Assembly: GCF_016862935.1 (NCBI RefSeq)
Contig: NZ_BONX01000054.1
Coordinates: forward strand, 1 to 64,000
Source of the DNA: Plantactinospora mayteni
GTDB taxonomy: Bacteria; Actinomycetota; Actinomycetes; Mycobacteriales; Micromonosporaceae
Direction of reading: 5' to 3'
DNA length: 64,000 bases
Of the stretch, positions 8,137 through 16,421 are shown one piece after another. The notes beneath the pieces are model-generated. The model was not told the DNA's origin, did not search any database, and was given only the letters and a program-made list of their open reading frames with translations. Both the position numbers and the translations under genes were made by a program. The first letter of the stretch is position 1, and each line of letters starts with the position of its first letter.

Positions 8137-8985
8137 ATGGGTCGTGCGGCACCGCGCCTGCTCGCCGCCGTTGCGCTGAGCCTGCTCACCGTCGCGCTGG
8201 GCAGCACCGTGCCGGACCCCCGACCGGCGTACGCGCACGGGCAGCTCGCCGTCTCCACCCCGGCCGACGGCGGCACCCTGACCGCGCCGGTCGAGTCGGT
8301 GTCGCTGGCCTTCACCGAGCAACCCGCGCCGTTCGGGTACTTCACCGTGACCGCGCCGAGCGGGGTCCGGGTCGACCGGCGCTGGTCGACCGGCGCCCCG
8401 ATCCGGCTCGACGAACCCGTGCGCGAATACCAGTTGGTCGACGGCGCATGGCAGCCGCGGCTGTACCACGTCGGGTTCACCGTGCAGGTGCCGGTGGCGT
8501 ACTGGCCGGAGCAGGGCCGGTACGTGGCGCGCTACCAGACGGTGGCCTCCGACGGCGAGGAGGTCGAGGGCGAGGTCCGGTTCACCTACACCGGCGCCAG
8601 TACCCCCGCCCCGGCGGGCTGGCAGGCCCCCACCGACCAGCCCGCTCCGGAACTGGTCGCGGCGGCCGGGCAGGCCCGGCCCACCGCCGGAGCGACGGTA
8701 CCCCCGTCGGCCCCGCCGTCGGTGTCGGCCGCGCCTCCGGCCTCCGACGGTGGACCGAGCGTCTCCGTCTGGCTGGTGCCGGCGCTGCTGCTGGTCGGGG
8801 CCGCCGTCCTGATCGCCGGGGTCGCCCGCCGCCCGGCTCGCGCCGGCCCGGCCGCCGCCCGCCGCAGCACCCGGTCCGGCTCGGCCGGCTCCCGCGCCAC
8901 CTCCCGCTCACGCGACCCGGCCGGCGCCTCGACGCGCCGCCGGGCCGGCCCCGCCCCCGCCGCGAACCGCCGCAAGCGCCGCTGA
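8137..8985 (+). CDS. CopC-domain copper-binding exported protein with membrane anchor
   Basis: 282 residues. A signal peptide ends at PAYAHG, so the mature protein begins with His, as in CopC/YobA proteins where the N-terminal His is a Cu(II) ligand. Residues about 33-155 are the CopC beta-sandwich (LAVSTPADGGTLTAPVESV, LAFTEQPA, YVARYQTVASDGEEVEGEV). A Pro/Ala-rich linker follows, then one transmembrane helix (VWLVPALLLVGAAVLIAGVA, about 208-227) and an extremely basic Arg/Ala/Ser tail. Such proteins bind copper outside the membrane and pass it to CopD/YcnJ-type importers or oxidases. The next two genes on the same strand (cupredoxin lipoprotein, polytopic membrane protein) fit a copper-handling unit. 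A minisatellite starts at its stop codon. Confidence 0.82.
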   Translation: MGRAAPRLLAAVALSLLTVALGSTVPDPRPAYAHGQLAVSTPADGGTLTAPVESVSLAFTEQPAPFGYFTVTAPSGVRVDRRWSTGAPIRLDEPVREYQLVDGAWQPRLYHVGFTVQVPVAYWPEQGRYVARYQTVASDGEEVEGEVRFTYTGASTPAPAGWQAPTDQPAPELVAAAGQARPTAGATVPPSAPPSVSAAPPASDGGPSVSVWLVPALLLVGAAVLIAGVARRPARAGPAAARRSTRSGSAGSRATSRSRDPAGASTRRRAGPAPAANRRKRR

Positions 8986-9264
8986 CCGCCCGTCCCTCCC
9001 GACACCCACAGGCGTCGCCGACCGTCCCCCTGGCGGATCGCGGATGTCGCCGACCGTCCCCTCCCGGCGTCACGGGCGTCCTGAACCCGCTCTCCCGGCG
9101 CCAACAGCGTCGTCAACCCGCTCTCCCAGCGCCAACAGCGTCCTGAACCCGCTCTCCCGGCGCCACCGGCGTCGCCAAACCGCCCCTCCCAGCGCCGCAG
9201 GCGTCGCCAGACCGTCCCTGGAGACCACGCAAGCGCCGCTGACCGTCCCCTGGAGACCCCCGCC
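8984..9264 (+). repeat. 31-32-bp tandem repeat, about nine copies, starting at the copC stop codon
   Basis: Units begin near 8984, 9020, 9052, 9084, 9115, 9146, 9177, 9209 and 9241. The three central copies are 31 bp and differ at a few positions (common core CCCGCTCTCCC(G/A)GCGCCA). The array starts inside the copC stop region and runs to the base before the next start codon. The copC end (GCAAGCGCCGCTGACCG) reappears at about 9229-9245, stop triplet included. No protein or stem function is evident. It fills the whole 279-bp gap. Confidence 0.85.
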
Positions 9265-9642
9265 ATGATGCCGCCCCACCCCCGGCGACCCCGGTCGGCG
9301 TACGCCGCCGTCGCGCTGCTCGCCCTGCTCCTGATCGGACCGACCGCGTGCGGGGACGGCGAGCCGGCCGCCACCGGTACCGTCGAGACCGTCACGGTCA
9401 CCGTCGCCGGCGGCACCGTCTCGCCCGCACCGAGCCGGATCGAGGTGACCCGGGGCCAGACCGTCCGGATCACCGCGACCAGCGACGTCGCGGACATGGT
9501 GCACGTGCACGGGTACGACAGGTCGGTGACCCTGCAACCCGGAGTCGCCGGCACGGTCGAGTTCGTGGCCGACCGCGACGGGCTCTTCGAGGTGGAGACG
9601 CACGGGCAGGACCTGCAACTGTTCCAGCTCGTGGTCCGGTAG
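9265..9642 (+). CDS. Cupredoxin-like lipoprotein
   Basis: 125 residues. A lipoprotein signal ends LLLIGPTAC, the Cys (about 29) being the lipidation site. The mature part is a small cupredoxin-type beta-sandwich (VTVTVAGGTVSPAPSRIEV, GQTVRITATSDVADMVHVHGYD, LFEVETHGQDLQLFQLVV). His residues in MVHVHGY and ETHG are plausible copper ligands, though the canonical Cys and Met ligands of blue copper proteins are missing. It probably works with the CopC-domain protein before it and the membrane protein 6 bp after it. Two ATGs in tandem (9265, 9268) are possible starts. The region before it is entirely tandem repeat. Confidence 0.72.
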   Translation: MMPPHPRRPRSAYAAVALLALLLIGPTACGDGEPAATGTVETVTVTVAGGTVSPAPSRIEVTRGQTVRITATSDVADMVHVHGYDRSVTLQPGVAGTVEFVADRDGLFEVETHGQDLQLFQLVVR

Positions 9643-9648
9643 CCGGCG

Positions 9649-10962
9649 TTGTGGCTCGCACACGGCGTCGGTGGACGCCAGGACCTGCCCATCCCGTTCG
9701 GACTCGCCCTGACCGGCGCACTGGTCGCCCTGGTGGTGTCGTTCGTGGCGCTGGGTGCGCTCTGGCGGGAGCCGCGACTCGGCACCGGTACCGAGCCGCC
9801 GCGACCGTTGCCGGCACCGGTACAGCGGGTGGCGTCCGCCCGGGCCTGGCCGTGGCTGTGCCGGCTGGTCGGGCTGGTCGTCGCGGCGTACGTCGGGCTC
9901 GGCTTCGCGGGTCCGGACACGGCCGACAACCCGACGGCCGGCGTGGTGTACGTGCTGTTCTGGGTCGGGCTGCTCCCGCTGTCGCTGCTCTTCGGTCCGG
10001 TCTGGCGGGCCCTGAACCCGCTGCGTACCCTGCACCTGCTGGCCTGCCTGGCGCTGCGCCGGGACCCGTCGCGCGGCCTGCGTGACCTCCCGTCCGGGCT
10101 CGGCTACTGGCCGGCGGCCGGTGGGCTGTTCGCCTTCGTCTGGCTGGAACTGGTGGCGCCGCATCGGGTGAGCCTCCCGGTCATCGGCGGCTGGCTCGGC
10201 GGCTACGCCGTCGCCATGCTGGCCGGCGCGGTCGTCTACGGTTCCCGGTGGTTCGACCGGGGCGACGCGTTCGAGGTCTACAGCGCCGTCGTCGGGCGGC
10301 TGGCGGTACTGGCCCGGCGCCGGGACGGGACGCTGGTCCGACGGCATCCGCTCGACGGGATCGCCGGGCTGCGACCGGCTCCCGGCCTGGTGGCCTTCGT
10401 GGTGGTACTCCTCGGCTCCACCATGTACGACAGCCTCTCCAACGCCCCGATCTGGGTCCGTGTACTCCAGTCGGGCGCCGCGCCGGCCCCACTGCTCGGC
10501 ACGATCGGGCTCGCCCTGGTGTGCGCGCTGGTGCTCGCCGCCTACCTGGGCGCGACCGGTCTGGCCGGCCGGTTCGGTGGCCGGCCGGTTCGGGAGTGCG
10601 CCGGGGAACTGGCCCACTCGATCGTGCCGATCGCCGTGGGCTACCTGGTCGCACACTACTTCACGCTGTTCGTGCTGGAGGGGCAGCGTACCCTCGCCCT
10701 GCTCGCCGATCCGCTCGGTACCGGCGCGGACTGGCTGGGCACCGGATCGTGGACCGTACGGGCGCTCGGCACCTCGCCGGCCGGTACGGCGCTGCTCCAG
10801 GTGACTGTGATCGTTCTCGGCCACGTCTTCGGCACAGTACTCGCGCACGACCGGGCGTTACGGCTCTTCGACCGGCGTACGGCGGTGGTCGGCCAACTGC
10901 CGCTGTTGGCACTGATGGTGGTCTACACGACGGCCGGACTGCTGCTCCTCTTCGCCGCCTGA
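9649..10962 (+). CDS. Polytopic membrane protein, probably copper-linked
   Basis: 437 residues with about ten to eleven hydrophobic helices spread over the whole length and no soluble domain of note. I do not recognise a named family. The TTG start at 9649 lies 6 bp after the cupredoxin lipoprotein, so the two are almost certainly co-transcribed. Helix-embedded His residues (LFVLEGQRT preceded by VAHYFT, and VLGHVFGTVLAHDRALRLF) could bind metal. Placement after CopC and cupredoxin genes suggests a copper transporter or assembly factor; that is guilt by association. A more distal GTG start is possible but would remove part of the first helix. Confidence 0.6.
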   Translation: MWLAHGVGGRQDLPIPFGLALTGALVALVVSFVALGALWREPRLGTGTEPPRPLPAPVQRVASARAWPWLCRLVGLVVAAYVGLGFAGPDTADNPTAGVVYVLFWVGLLPLSLLFGPVWRALNPLRTLHLLACLALRRDPSRGLRDLPSGLGYWPAAGGLFAFVWLELVAPHRVSLPVIGGWLGGYAVAMLAGAVVYGSRWFDRGDAFEVYSAVVGRLAVLARRRDGTLVRRHPLDGIAGLRPAPGLVAFVVVLLGSTMYDSLSNAPIWVRVLQSGAAPAPLLGTIGLALVCALVLAAYLGATGLAGRFGGRPVRECAGELAHSIVPIAVGYLVAHYFTLFVLEGQRTLALLADPLGTGADWLGTGSWTVRALGTSPAGTALLQVTVIVLGHVFGTVLAHDRALRLFDRRTAVVGQLPLLALMVVYTTAGLLLLFAA

Positions 10963-11001
10963 GCGACGGCTACCGCCGGGACGCGCCGGCCAGGCGGTCG
11001 A

Positions 11002-11095
11002 GCCGAGGACGTCACCGTGAGGCAGCGGCCGAGGACGTCACCGTGGGTCAGTGGCCGAGGACGTCGCGGTGGGTTCAGCGGTCGAGGGTGTCGGT
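11002..11095. repeat. 26-bp tandem repeat running over the stop of the diacylglycerol kinase-like gene
   Basis: The block GCCGAGGACGTC(A/G)C(C/G)GTG recurs at 11002, 11028 and 11054, period 26. A degenerate fourth copy from about 11081 lies in the last codons of the minus-strand gene. The stop triplet (TCA on this strand, 11075-11077) is also present in the preceding copy. It lies in the 112-bp gap between convergent genes. Confidence 0.8.
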
Positions 11096-12004
11096 GGGGG
11101 CCATCACCCGCAGCGCGTTGGCGTCGAGTCCGATCCGGATCGGGGTACGGCCGCGTACCTCGCCGTCGACCTCGACCGGCGCCGGCCGGTCGGTGGAGAG
11201 CAGGATCTCACCGGCGGTCAGGAAGGGCTCGTCGTCGAGGGTGCGGCGATGGCCGGTCGCCGCGTTGCGCGCCGTCGCCCGCAACAGGTCGCGCCGGGTC
11301 GGACCACCCACCGGGTACGCGACCAGCAGCCGGTCGTCGGCGTTCGCGTCCGCGGTGATCGGCCGGCCGGCGTGGAAGCCGCCGTTGGCGACGTAGAGCT
11401 GGTGGGTGACGAACTCCCGGGCCTGCCCGTCGGCCAGCACCGTGACCCGCATCGGGCGGTGTCCGGTGAGCAGCGCCAGGGCGGTCACCGGGTACGCCAG
11501 CCGGCCGGTGACCCGCTTGAGCCGGGCCGGTGCCCGGGCCATCACGTCGGCGGAGAGCCCGATCCCGACGTGGTTGGCGAACGGCATGCCGTCGGCGAGC
11601 CCGAGGTCGACGTCGACCACCTTGCCACCGGCCAGGGTCGCGACGGCCGCGTCGAGGTCGAGTGGGATGCCGATGGTCCGGGCGAAGTTGTTCGTGGTGC
11701 CGAGCGGCAGCAGCCCGAGCGCGATGTCCCGGTGTGCGAGCAGCCGTGCGGCGGCCCCGATGGTGCCGTCCCCGCCACCGACGGCCAGCAGGTCCGGGGC
11801 CAGCTCGGCGGCGGCGGTCAGGCTCGCCTCGAGTTCACCCGGCCGGTCCGCCGGGAACGTGCCGAGCAGCCTGAAGCCGGCACCGGTCAGCCGGGTACGC
11901 GCCTCCGCGTAGAGCCGGCGGCCCCGGCGGGAGCGGGCGTTGACCACCAGTGCCGCCCGGCGCTCCCGCCGGATGTCGGCGTCCAGCTCCTGCTTCGACC
12001 GCAT
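11075..12004 (-). CDS. Diacylglycerol/lipid kinase family protein
   Basis: 309 residues. The N-terminal DAGK catalytic domain shows AALVVNARSRRG, then the nucleotide-binding VGGGDGTIGAA (about 77) and LPLGTTNNFARTIGIPLD (about 102). The C-terminal half is the beta-rich YegS-type domain ending in EVDGEVRGRTPI. Such enzymes phosphorylate diacylglycerol, sphingoid bases or related lipids at the inner membrane face. The ATG at 12004 precedes MRSKQELDADIRRERR; an upstream in-frame ATG at 12064 would add 20 Pro/Gly/Arg-rich residues and is less likely. It is divergent from nothing and converges with the copper membrane-protein gene. The last codons belong to a 26-bp repeat. Confidence 0.85.
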   Translation of the reverse strand: MRSKQELDADIRRERRAALVVNARSRRGRRLYAEARTRLTGAGFRLLGTFPADRPGELEASLTAAAELAPDLLAVGGGDGTIGAAARLLAHRDIALGLLPLGTTNNFARTIGIPLDLDAAVATLAGGKVVDVDLGLADGMPFANHVGIGLSADVMARAPARLKRVTGRLAYPVTALALLTGHRPMRVTVLADGQAREFVTHQLYVANGGFHAGRPITADANADDRLLVAYPVGGPTRRDLLRATARNAATGHRRTLDDEPFLTAGEILLSTDRPAPVEVDGEVRGRTPIRIGLDANALRVMAPTDTLDR

Positions 12005-12079
12005 GGGCCAAGACCCTATCGCCAGCCGTCCACCCGGCCCCCGGCGGCGGGGAACCGGCGCCACGGTCGGGGGCCGGGG

Positions 12080-13174
12080 TCAGCCGGGGCGCGCGGTGAG
12101 CAGGTAGTCGTCGGTCTCAGGGCTCCACCGCAGTTCGACCGCACCGCCGGTGGCAGCCGCCTTGCAGAACTGGAGGAAGCTGCGGTAGCCGAGCTTCTTC
12201 TCGCTGAAGTCGGGGCGGGCCCGGCGGAGCTGGTTCTTCAGCCCGGAGAGCGCCACCGAGCCGTCCGTGCCGGCCAGGTCGAGGACCACGGTACGCAGCA
12301 GCCCGAACGCCACCTCCCGGTCGCCGTGCTCGGGCAGCGACACACCCGGGTCGCCCTTTGCCGGGCCCTCGGTCAGCTCGACCACGTTGTGCTCGGCGAG
12401 GTGCCGGAGCAGTTCGCCGAAGGCCCGGAACCCGTAGTCGGACTCGCTGAACGTCGGGTCCTTGCGCAGCAGGGTGCGCTTGAGCGTGGAGGCGGTCACC
12501 TCCCCACTGGAGCTGCCCTGCAACCCCGCCACCGTCTGTGCGACCAGTTCGGCGAGGGTGTCGACGTCGCGTACCGGCTCCTCGATCCCCTGCGCGGGCT
12601 CGGCTCCCGGCTCCGCCTGCTGGCCAGGCTCGGCCTGCGGCGCCTCCGGGCCGGCGGGCCGGGCCGGCCGACCCCGCCGGGGGCGGGCCGAGGGGATGTC
12701 CACACCTTCGAGCCGGTCGTAGTAGAGGAACTCGTCGCAGGCGGGTGGCAGCAGTGCGGAGGTGGACTTCTCCACGCCGACGCCGATCACCCGCTTGTTG
12801 AGTTCGCGGAGCTTGTGCACCAGCGGAGTGAAGTCGCTGTCGCCGGTGCAGATCACGAAGGTGGAGAGATATCCGCGCTCGAAGGCGAGTTCGACGGCGT
12901 CGACCGCCATCTTGATGTCGGCGGCGTTCTTGCGGCTCGCACCCATCCGCTGCGGGATCTCGATCAACTCCACATGTGACCGGGTGAGCATCCGGCGGTC
13001 CTCGTCAAAGAACGACCAGTCGGCGTACGCCCGGCGGACCACCACCCGGCCGCGCTCGGCCAACGCGTCGGCGATCGGGCGGAAGTCGAAGACCAGGCCG
13101 CCGAGATGGTCCCGCGCGCCGAGCGCGAGATTCTCGTAGTCCAGGAAGAGGGCGATCCGGTCTTCTTGATCCAC
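12080..13174 (-). CDS. NYN-domain RNase-like protein with OST-HTH (LOTUS) repeats
   Basis: 364 residues. The N-terminal NYN (PIN-like) domain begins DRIALFLDYENLALG and includes KNAADIKMAVDAVELAF and CTGDSDFTPLVHKLRELNK, with the conserved acidic residues of the metal site. A Pro/Ala/Glu linker (about 175-215) leads to two OST-HTH/LOTUS-like winged helices: STLKRTLLRKDPTFSESDYGF and SGLKNQLRRARPDFSEKKLGY. This arrangement is widespread in bacteria and is thought to act on RNA, with LOTUS domains binding RNA or G-quadruplexes; the actinobacterial members are poorly studied. The GTG at 13174 places the start at VDQEDRIALF, matching the family; an ATG 32 codons upstream is less likely. Confidence 0.85.
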   Translation of the reverse strand: MDQEDRIALFLDYENLALGARDHLGGLVFDFRPIADALAERGRVVVRRAYADWSFFDEDRRMLTRSHVELIEIPQRMGASRKNAADIKMAVDAVELAFERGYLSTFVICTGDSDFTPLVHKLRELNKRVIGVGVEKSTSALLPPACDEFLYYDRLEGVDIPSARPRRGRPARPAGPEAPQAEPGQQAEPGAEPAQGIEEPVRDVDTLAELVAQTVAGLQGSSSGEVTASTLKRTLLRKDPTFSESDYGFRAFGELLRHLAEHNVVELTEGPAKGDPGVSLPEHGDREVAFGLLRTVVLDLAGTDGSVALSGLKNQLRRARPDFSEKKLGYRSFLQFCKAAATGGAVELRWSPETDDYLLTARPG

Positions 13175-13320
13175 GTGGCTCAGCCTACGCCCGGCGGACC
13201 GCGCTGGCCGGGCGCGTGGGCGGTGCCGCTCGGCGTGTCCGGTCTCGTCCGGGTTGTTGCCTGAAATCACGCTCGGTACGCTCCACCACGGCAGTCTTCG
13301 ATGATCACGGGGGAGGAACT

Positions 13321-14385
13321 GTGCCGGAGCACGTCAGTCGCCGCGCGGCGATCGGGATGGGAGCGGCGGCAGCCGCACTGGTGGCGACCGGTCGGCCTGC
13401 TGCCGCCGCACCGGCCAACACGGTGGCGGTCGGTCGGGCACCGGTCGCGGGGCCGGGCGTACCGGGCGGCTCGCTGGGCCCGACCGGCACCTCGCAGACG
13501 GCGATCCAGCAGGCGTACGCCACCCAGAAGGCCCGGGCCGGCGGGGTGTGGCACTCGCACATCGCGATGGTCAACGCCGCCGGAACGCTGGAGACCGTCG
13601 TGGCGGACGACGCCGACCGGGTGACCCACGGCTACAGCGTGCAGAAGCTCGCGGTGGCGGTGGCGGTGATGGACAAGATCGACCGTGGACAGCTCCGGCT
13701 CGACCAGAAGCTCGACCTCACCGCCGACATCATCCTCGGCGGCACCGGGATCTACTTCCTGCACACCGTCTGGGGCGACGACGTCACGGTCGCCAACTTC
13801 CTCACCGCGATGCTGCTGGTCTCGGACAACACGGCGGTCCGGATGTGCGGCCGGGTGGTTCCGGCGCTGGAGATCAACGAGATTCTCGCCAGCAAGGGCT
13901 TCACGCACACCAGGGTCGAGCCGGTCGCCAACCCGAACCGGTTCTTCCTCGGCGTCACCACGCCCCGGGAGACCCACGACCTGCTGTGGCGACTGGCCAA
14001 CAAGACCATCGTGACGCCGAAGTCGGCCGACTTCCTGCTCGGCATCCTGCGCTGGATCAACGGATACCACGACGGGGTGCGCCGCAACATGTCGTCGGCC
14101 GAGCGCAGCCGGGTCGCCACCAAGTACGGCGCGGACTTCGACGAGCGGGGCGCGGCCCGGCACGAGGCCGGGATCATGTTCGACGCGGGCGGCGCACCGA
14201 CGCTGACGTACGCGATGTTCGCCGACTCCCTCGGCGACCGGGACAACTACGGGGCGACGCACCCGGCGGTGCAGGCGCACGCGGCGCTCGGCCGGGTCAT
14301 GTTCGGCGCGATTGCGACGATCACCAACCGGACGGCGAAGTCCCGGCACTCGGTCGACCCGTTCCGCCCGGTCAGCGGCGGCTGA
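13321..14385 (+). CDS. Tat-exported serine hydrolase of the beta-lactamase fold
   Basis: 354 residues. A twin-arginine signal (VSRRAAIGMGAAAAALVA) ends in a run of Ala-Pro. The class A beta-lactamase-like domain shows S106-V-Q-K109 (SxxK nucleophile and general base) and S168-D-N170 (SDN loop). The third box, normally K-T/S-G, reads H281-E-A-G284, so the expected Lys is Glu. This argues against penicillin resistance and for a divergent hydrolase such as an LppW-like protein or an esterase/peptidase of the cell envelope. The GTG at 13321 follows GGGGGAGGA at good spacing and gives the Tat motif; a longer frame from 13216 lacks these features. It shares a promoter region with the divergent NYN gene. 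Confidence 0.8.
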   Translation: MPEHVSRRAAIGMGAAAAALVATGRPAAAAPANTVAVGRAPVAGPGVPGGSLGPTGTSQTAIQQAYATQKARAGGVWHSHIAMVNAAGTLETVVADDADRVTHGYSVQKLAVAVAVMDKIDRGQLRLDQKLDLTADIILGGTGIYFLHTVWGDDVTVANFLTAMLLVSDNTAVRMCGRVVPALEINEILASKGFTHTRVEPVANPNRFFLGVTTPRETHDLLWRLANKTIVTPKSADFLLGILRWINGYHDGVRRNMSSAERSRVATKYGADFDERGAARHEAGIMFDAGGAPTLTYAMFADSLGDRDNYGATHPAVQAHAALGRVMFGAIATITNRTAKSRHSVDPFRPVSGG

Positions 14386-14396
14386 CCAGCGCCGAT

Positions 14397-14438
14397 GCCC
14401 GGCCGCCGGGGCGACCGAGGTCGCACCGGCCGCCGGGC
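14397..14438. terminator. Bidirectional hairpin between convergent genes
   Basis: Positions 14397-14409 pair with 14426-14438 with one mismatch in 13. The inner GCGAC (14411-14415) pairs with GTCGC (14420-14424). The long two-part stem lies in the 59-bp gap between the serine hydrolase and oxidoreductase stop codons. Confidence 0.65.
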
Positions 14439-14444
14439 GGGCGC

Positions 14445-15431
14445 TCAGAGCGTCACGACCACCTTTCCCGCGCTGTGCCCCTCCTCCTGATAGCGGACGG
14501 CCGCCCGGATCTCGGCGAACGGGTAGCGGCGGTCGATGACCGGGGTGACCTTGCCGTCCTCGATGAGTTCGGTCAGCAGCCGCAGGCACTGCTTCTTCTC
14601 CGGGGTGCGGACCGCGTCGGCCAGCGCGATCCGCTGGGACACCAGCGGGCTCACCGCGAGTGCCGCGAAGACCCGGCCGGCGGGCTGTAGCCAGCGGCTG
14701 GCCGGGCCACCGACGACGACGAGGGTGCCGTTGCGGGTGAGCGCCCGCCGGTACGCCGACACGGAACGGCTGCCCGCGTTGTCCAGCAGCAGGTCGTAGC
14801 GGCGCCCGCGCCGGGTGAAGTCCTCGGTGGTGTAGTCGACGGCCTCGTCCGCACCGAGTGAGCGGACCAGCTCCACGTTCCGACCGCTGCACACCCCGGT
14901 CACGGTGGCGCCGAAGACCCGGGCGAGTTGTACGGCGAAGGTGCCCACCCCGCCTGAGGCGCCGTTGACGAGTACCTGCTGGCCGGGCTGGAGCCGACCC
15001 GAGTCGCGCAACCCGACCAGGGCGGTGACGGCGGCCATCGGCACCGCCGCCGCCTGCTCGTAGGAGAGGTTCGCCGGCTTCGGTGCCAGCAGGTCCTCCC
15101 GGACGCAGACGTACTCGCCGAAGCCGCCTCCCGGCAGCAGGGCGTAGACGTCGTCGCCGGGGCGGAACTCCGTCACGTTCCGACCGACCGCCTCGACCTG
15201 ACCGGCCATGTCGCAGCCGAGGATGCCGATGCTCGGTCCACGCAGCGCGGGGCCGTCGGGCATCAGGCGGGCCACCAGCGGCTCGCCGCGGATGTGGTGC
15301 CAGTCGTACGGGTTGACCGAGGTGGCCCGGACCCGGACCAGTACCTCGTCGTCGCCGGGAGCGGGCTGCTGGACGTCGGTGAGGTCCAGGGCATCGGGTG
15401 GGCCGTACGAGCGCAGGACTGCCGCCTTCAT
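14445..15431 (-). CDS. NAD(P)-dependent MDR oxidoreductase (quinone reductase type, zinc-free)
   Basis: 328 residues of the medium-chain dehydrogenase/reductase superfamily. MKAAVLRSYGPPD and VNPYDWHHIRGEP start the GroES-like domain. GCDMAGQVEAVG and GDDVYALLPGGGFGEYV follow. The Rossmann part carries NGASGGVGTFAVQLARVFGA (AxxGxxG coenzyme site, about 153) and a C-terminal AGKVVVTL. Zinc ligands of alcohol dehydrogenases are absent, so it is of the zeta-crystallin/reticulon-4-interacting type that reduces quinones or enones with NAD(P)H. A TetR gene lies directly upstream on the same strand, and a repeated palindrome sits between them about 70-110 bp before this ATG. The gene is therefore probably the repressor's target and inducible by the electrophile or quinone it senses. 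Confidence 0.85.
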   Translation of the reverse strand: MKAAVLRSYGPPDALDLTDVQQPAPGDDEVLVRVRATSVNPYDWHHIRGEPLVARLMPDGPALRGPSIGILGCDMAGQVEAVGRNVTEFRPGDDVYALLPGGGFGEYVCVREDLLAPKPANLSYEQAAAVPMAAVTALVGLRDSGRLQPGQQVLVNGASGGVGTFAVQLARVFGATVTGVCSGRNVELVRSLGADEAVDYTTEDFTRRGRRYDLLLDNAGSRSVSAYRRALTRNGTLVVVGGPASRWLQPAGRVFAALAVSPLVSQRIALADAVRTPEKKQCLRLLTELIEDGKVTPVIDRRYPFAEIRAAVRYQEEGHSAGKVVVTL

Positions 15432-15498
15432 CGTCGTCTCCTCGTCCGGGGTGGTCGGGGGGCGGATGGGCGGCGTCCGAGTGGACCCGGCAGCCGCC

Positions 15499-15544
15499 CT
15501 TACGTTGTAAGTCTTACGACGTAAGGTACTCGTACGGCGTAAGG
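15499..15544. promoter_or_regulatory. TetR-type operator cluster upstream of the MDR gene
   Basis: CTTACGTTGTAAG (15499-15511) and CTTACGACGTAAG (15513-15525, perfect apart from its centre) stand side by side. A third, more degenerate copy, GTACGGCGTAAGG, spans 15532-15544. Each is a near-palindrome built on CTTAC...GTAAG. They lie between the TetR gene and the MDR gene and stand out from the G+C-rich surroundings. The natural reading is cooperative binding by the adjacent TetR. Confidence 0.75.
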
Positions 15545-15639
15545 TTGTCGAGGGGGTTCGGGCGGGGCGATACCAACGGGGGAGTGGAGTCAGGCCGTCC
15601 GGCCGAGACGAGCGGGACTGGCGGGGCGGGCGGGGCGGG

Positions 15640-16341
15640 TCAGGCCCGCTCGCGGATCCGGTCCAGGCCGTCCAGGATCAGGTCGAGTCCGAACTCGAAC
15701 TCGCTCTGGTCGTCACACCAGCCCAGCGTCGAGTCGGGATCGTCGTGGGCGATCTCGGCCAGCATCCCGACCAGATTGGGGAACTGCCCGGCCATCTCCG
15801 CCAGGTCGGCCGCCTGATCGGTGGCACCGGCGCCGCTGTTCGGGTCGAACAGCTCCTGGGTGAAACCCAGCGCCCGGCTGCCCAGCGCGTGCAGCGCGTG
15901 GTGCGCCAGGTCGTTCGAGAAGCCGCCCGCGCGCATCAGCCCGAGCAGGGCGTCGTAGTAGCGCAGCACCGCCAGGCTGGTGTTGGTACGCGTCTCGAAG
16001 ACCCCGGGCGCCCACGCGTGCCGGAGCAGCACCTCGCGGGCGGAGAGGATCCGCTGGCGTACCGCCTTCTTCCAGTCGGCGCCCTCGGCCGGTACGTCGA
16101 TCCGGTCGACGACCTCGTTGATCTCCGTGGCGATCACGTCCACGACGCCGTCGAGCACGTCTTCCTTGTTGGCCACGTGGTAGTAGAGGGACATCGCCTC
16201 GGCCCCGAGATGCTCCGCGAGACGGCGCATCGTCAGCGACTCGATCCCGCCGGAGTCGGCAACGCTGATCGCGGCCCGCAGCACCCGCTCACGGCTCAAC
16301 GGGGTCCGGGGCTCGGCACCGGGCACGGCTTGGCTGGCCAC
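15640..16341 (-). CDS. TetR-family repressor (TetR_C class)
   Basis: 233 residues. The N-terminal helix-turn-helix (RERVLRAAISVADSGGIESL, then MRRLAEHLGAEAMSLYYHV) is followed by a ligand domain of the TetR_C type rich in helices (ALRYYDALLGLMRAGGF; HHALHALGSRALGFTQELF). The MSLYYHVANKEDVLDGVVD segment is characteristic of this subgroup. GTG start at 16341; the next gene upstream (GH67) ends 80 bp away. It is encoded just before the MDR oxidoreductase on the same strand, with the CTTAC-n-GTAAG operators between. It most likely represses that gene in response to a small hydrophobic ligand. Confidence 0.88.
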   Translation of the reverse strand: MASQAVPGAEPRTPLSRERVLRAAISVADSGGIESLTMRRLAEHLGAEAMSLYYHVANKEDVLDGVVDVIATEINEVVDRIDVPAEGADWKKAVRQRILSAREVLLRHAWAPGVFETRTNTSLAVLRYYDALLGLMRAGGFSNDLAHHALHALGSRALGFTQELFDPNSGAGATDQAADLAEMAGQFPNLVGMLAEIAHDDPDSTLGWCDDQSEFEFGLDLILDGLDRIRERA

Positions 16342-16421
16342 CTACCTCAACTTTCCTCCGGGACGACATCGTACCGGGCACGCCGGGACCCGGACCGCAG
16401 GTGGCGGCTGGCCCGGCGGGG

